A stretch of 64,000 nt of DNA from Clostridia bacterium. Its GTDB lineage: Bacteria; Bacillota; Clostridia; Oscillospirales; CAG-382. The notes beneath the pieces are model-generated. The model was not told where the DNA came from. It made no database searches and saw only the letters and a program-made list of their open reading frames with translations. Positions 63,576 to 64,000 of the stretch are shown piece by piece (positions within the stretch are counted from its first letter, which is position 1; every line of letters begins with the position of its first letter). The stretch spans positions 62,001 through 126,000 of the forward strand of contig JAFTIR010000013.1 of NCBI GenBank assembly GCA_017456765.1. The letters are read 5' to 3'. The translations under genes and the position numbers were made by a program.

Positions 63576-64000
63576 TCAAATGCCGCGTATTTCTGTATTC
63601 TTTACATGCCACAGGCAAATCTCTTTCATTTGGATGAGGGTCTCCTTTGGAACAGCCGAAAGACCGTTCTTTATCAGGTCTCCCGAATCCACAAAGTTCT
63701 GCAGGAAATATTTCTTTGCTCCACTTATTCTTCGTGCGATTTTTTCTATATCGGAAATTGTGTGGTATCCTTTGACGACCGTTGTTCTGAATTCATAGTC
63801 GAGTCCGCTTTGCATTATAAAATCAATACTTTTGTCGATTTTTTCTATATCAATATCAATTCCTGCCGTTTCGGAATATTTTTCATGGCAGTTTTTTATG
63901 TCCATGGCAATATAATCTACAAGTCCTGCCCCGGTTATCTCAATCAGTTTTTCGGGACTGTAGCCGTTTGTATCAAGCTTTACAGCATATCCCATGTCCT
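63576..64000 (-). CDS. nrdG: NrdD-activating radical SAM enzyme, C-terminal part (cut by window edge)
   Basis: 141 codons are present; the cluster-binding N-terminus is beyond the window. The visible part has GYAVKLDTNGYSPEKL, VDYIAMDIKNCHEKYSE, EFRTTVVKG and QNFVDSGDL, the signature of the TIGR02495 (NrdG2-like) activases rather than the short E. coli NrdG. It generates the glycyl radical on NrdD, whose gene lies downstream, and matches an NrdD of the redoxin-dependent type. Confidence 0.88.
   Translation of the reverse strand, partial: DMGYAVKLDTNGYSPEKLIEITGAGLVDYIAMDIKNCHEKYSETAGIDIDIEKIDKSIDFIMQSGLDYEFRTTVVKGYHTISDIEKIARRISGAKKYFLQNFVDSGDLIKNGLSAVPKETLIQMKEICLWHVKNTEIRGI

Overview
The window looks like part of the chromosome of an anaerobic, low-to-middle GC Firmicute of class Clostridia, probably an uncultured gut species. 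The evidence is a class III ribonucleotide reductase with its radical-SAM activase, a lysine riboswitch driving an NhaC-type transporter, formate-tetrahydrofolate ligase, an SLH-domain surface protein, strong AGGAGG-type ribosome sites and TTGACA-17-TATAAT promoters. Nearly everything is on the minus strand. Plus-strand genes occur at 14.9-16.9 kb, 39.3-45.5 kb and 55.5-58.3 kb.

Layout: 0-2 kb, a lipoprotein cut by the window edge and a MATE exporter. 2.7-9.5 kb, a DUF1292 protein, RarA, and a Gld-type ABC exporter operon (ATPase, permease, GldG-like, DUF4340). 9.5-12.5 kb, a YhcC-like radical SAM protein, then ScpB-RsmI. 12.6-16.9 kb, tRNA-Thr(CGT) with two tandem elements bounded by copies of its 3' end, then an araD-araM operon with a divergent DeoR-type regulator. 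17.2-20.5 kb, a phosphoesterase and the riboswitch-controlled NhaC transporter. 20.9-25.4 kb, nucleoside salvage (deoC, deoD, deoB, cdd, pdp). 25.8-30.4 kb, MetF, a split B12-dependent methionine synthase and a YgjV-like membrane protein. 31.7-39.1 kb, a second MATE exporter, a HAD phosphatase, TsaE, Fhs and a ComM-like ATPase. 39.3-45.5 kb, a plus-strand operon with two radical-SAM-associated proteins, MnmG and two poorly known proteins. 45.6-55.2 kb, cyclophilin, RpoC, RpoB and an S1-domain protein. 55.5-58.3 kb, an oligopeptide-binding lipoprotein and RsmA. 58.5-64 kb, an SLH protein, thioredoxin reductase, NrdD fused to a glutaredoxin-like domain, and part of NrdG.

Two things stand out. 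First, most gaps between minus-strand transcription units hold 0.2-0.6 kb MITE-like elements. They have imperfect inverted ends made of nested hairpins whose stems differ from copy to copy but stay complementary, and they often lie next to ATTCCTA heptamer arrays that supply the last codons of neighbouring genes. No transposase is present. Second, the 1.07 kb tRNA-bounded element holds a promoter, a roughly 200-nt leader closed by a 14-bp long-range stem, a terminator whose 3' arm could pair with a loop inside that leader, and then genes for a tiny lipoprotein and a zinc-ribbon protein. It does not match a riboswitch class I recognise and is the best candidate for an undescribed system here. 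All pairings, motif matches and family names were read by eye; no alignment, folding or database search was run.
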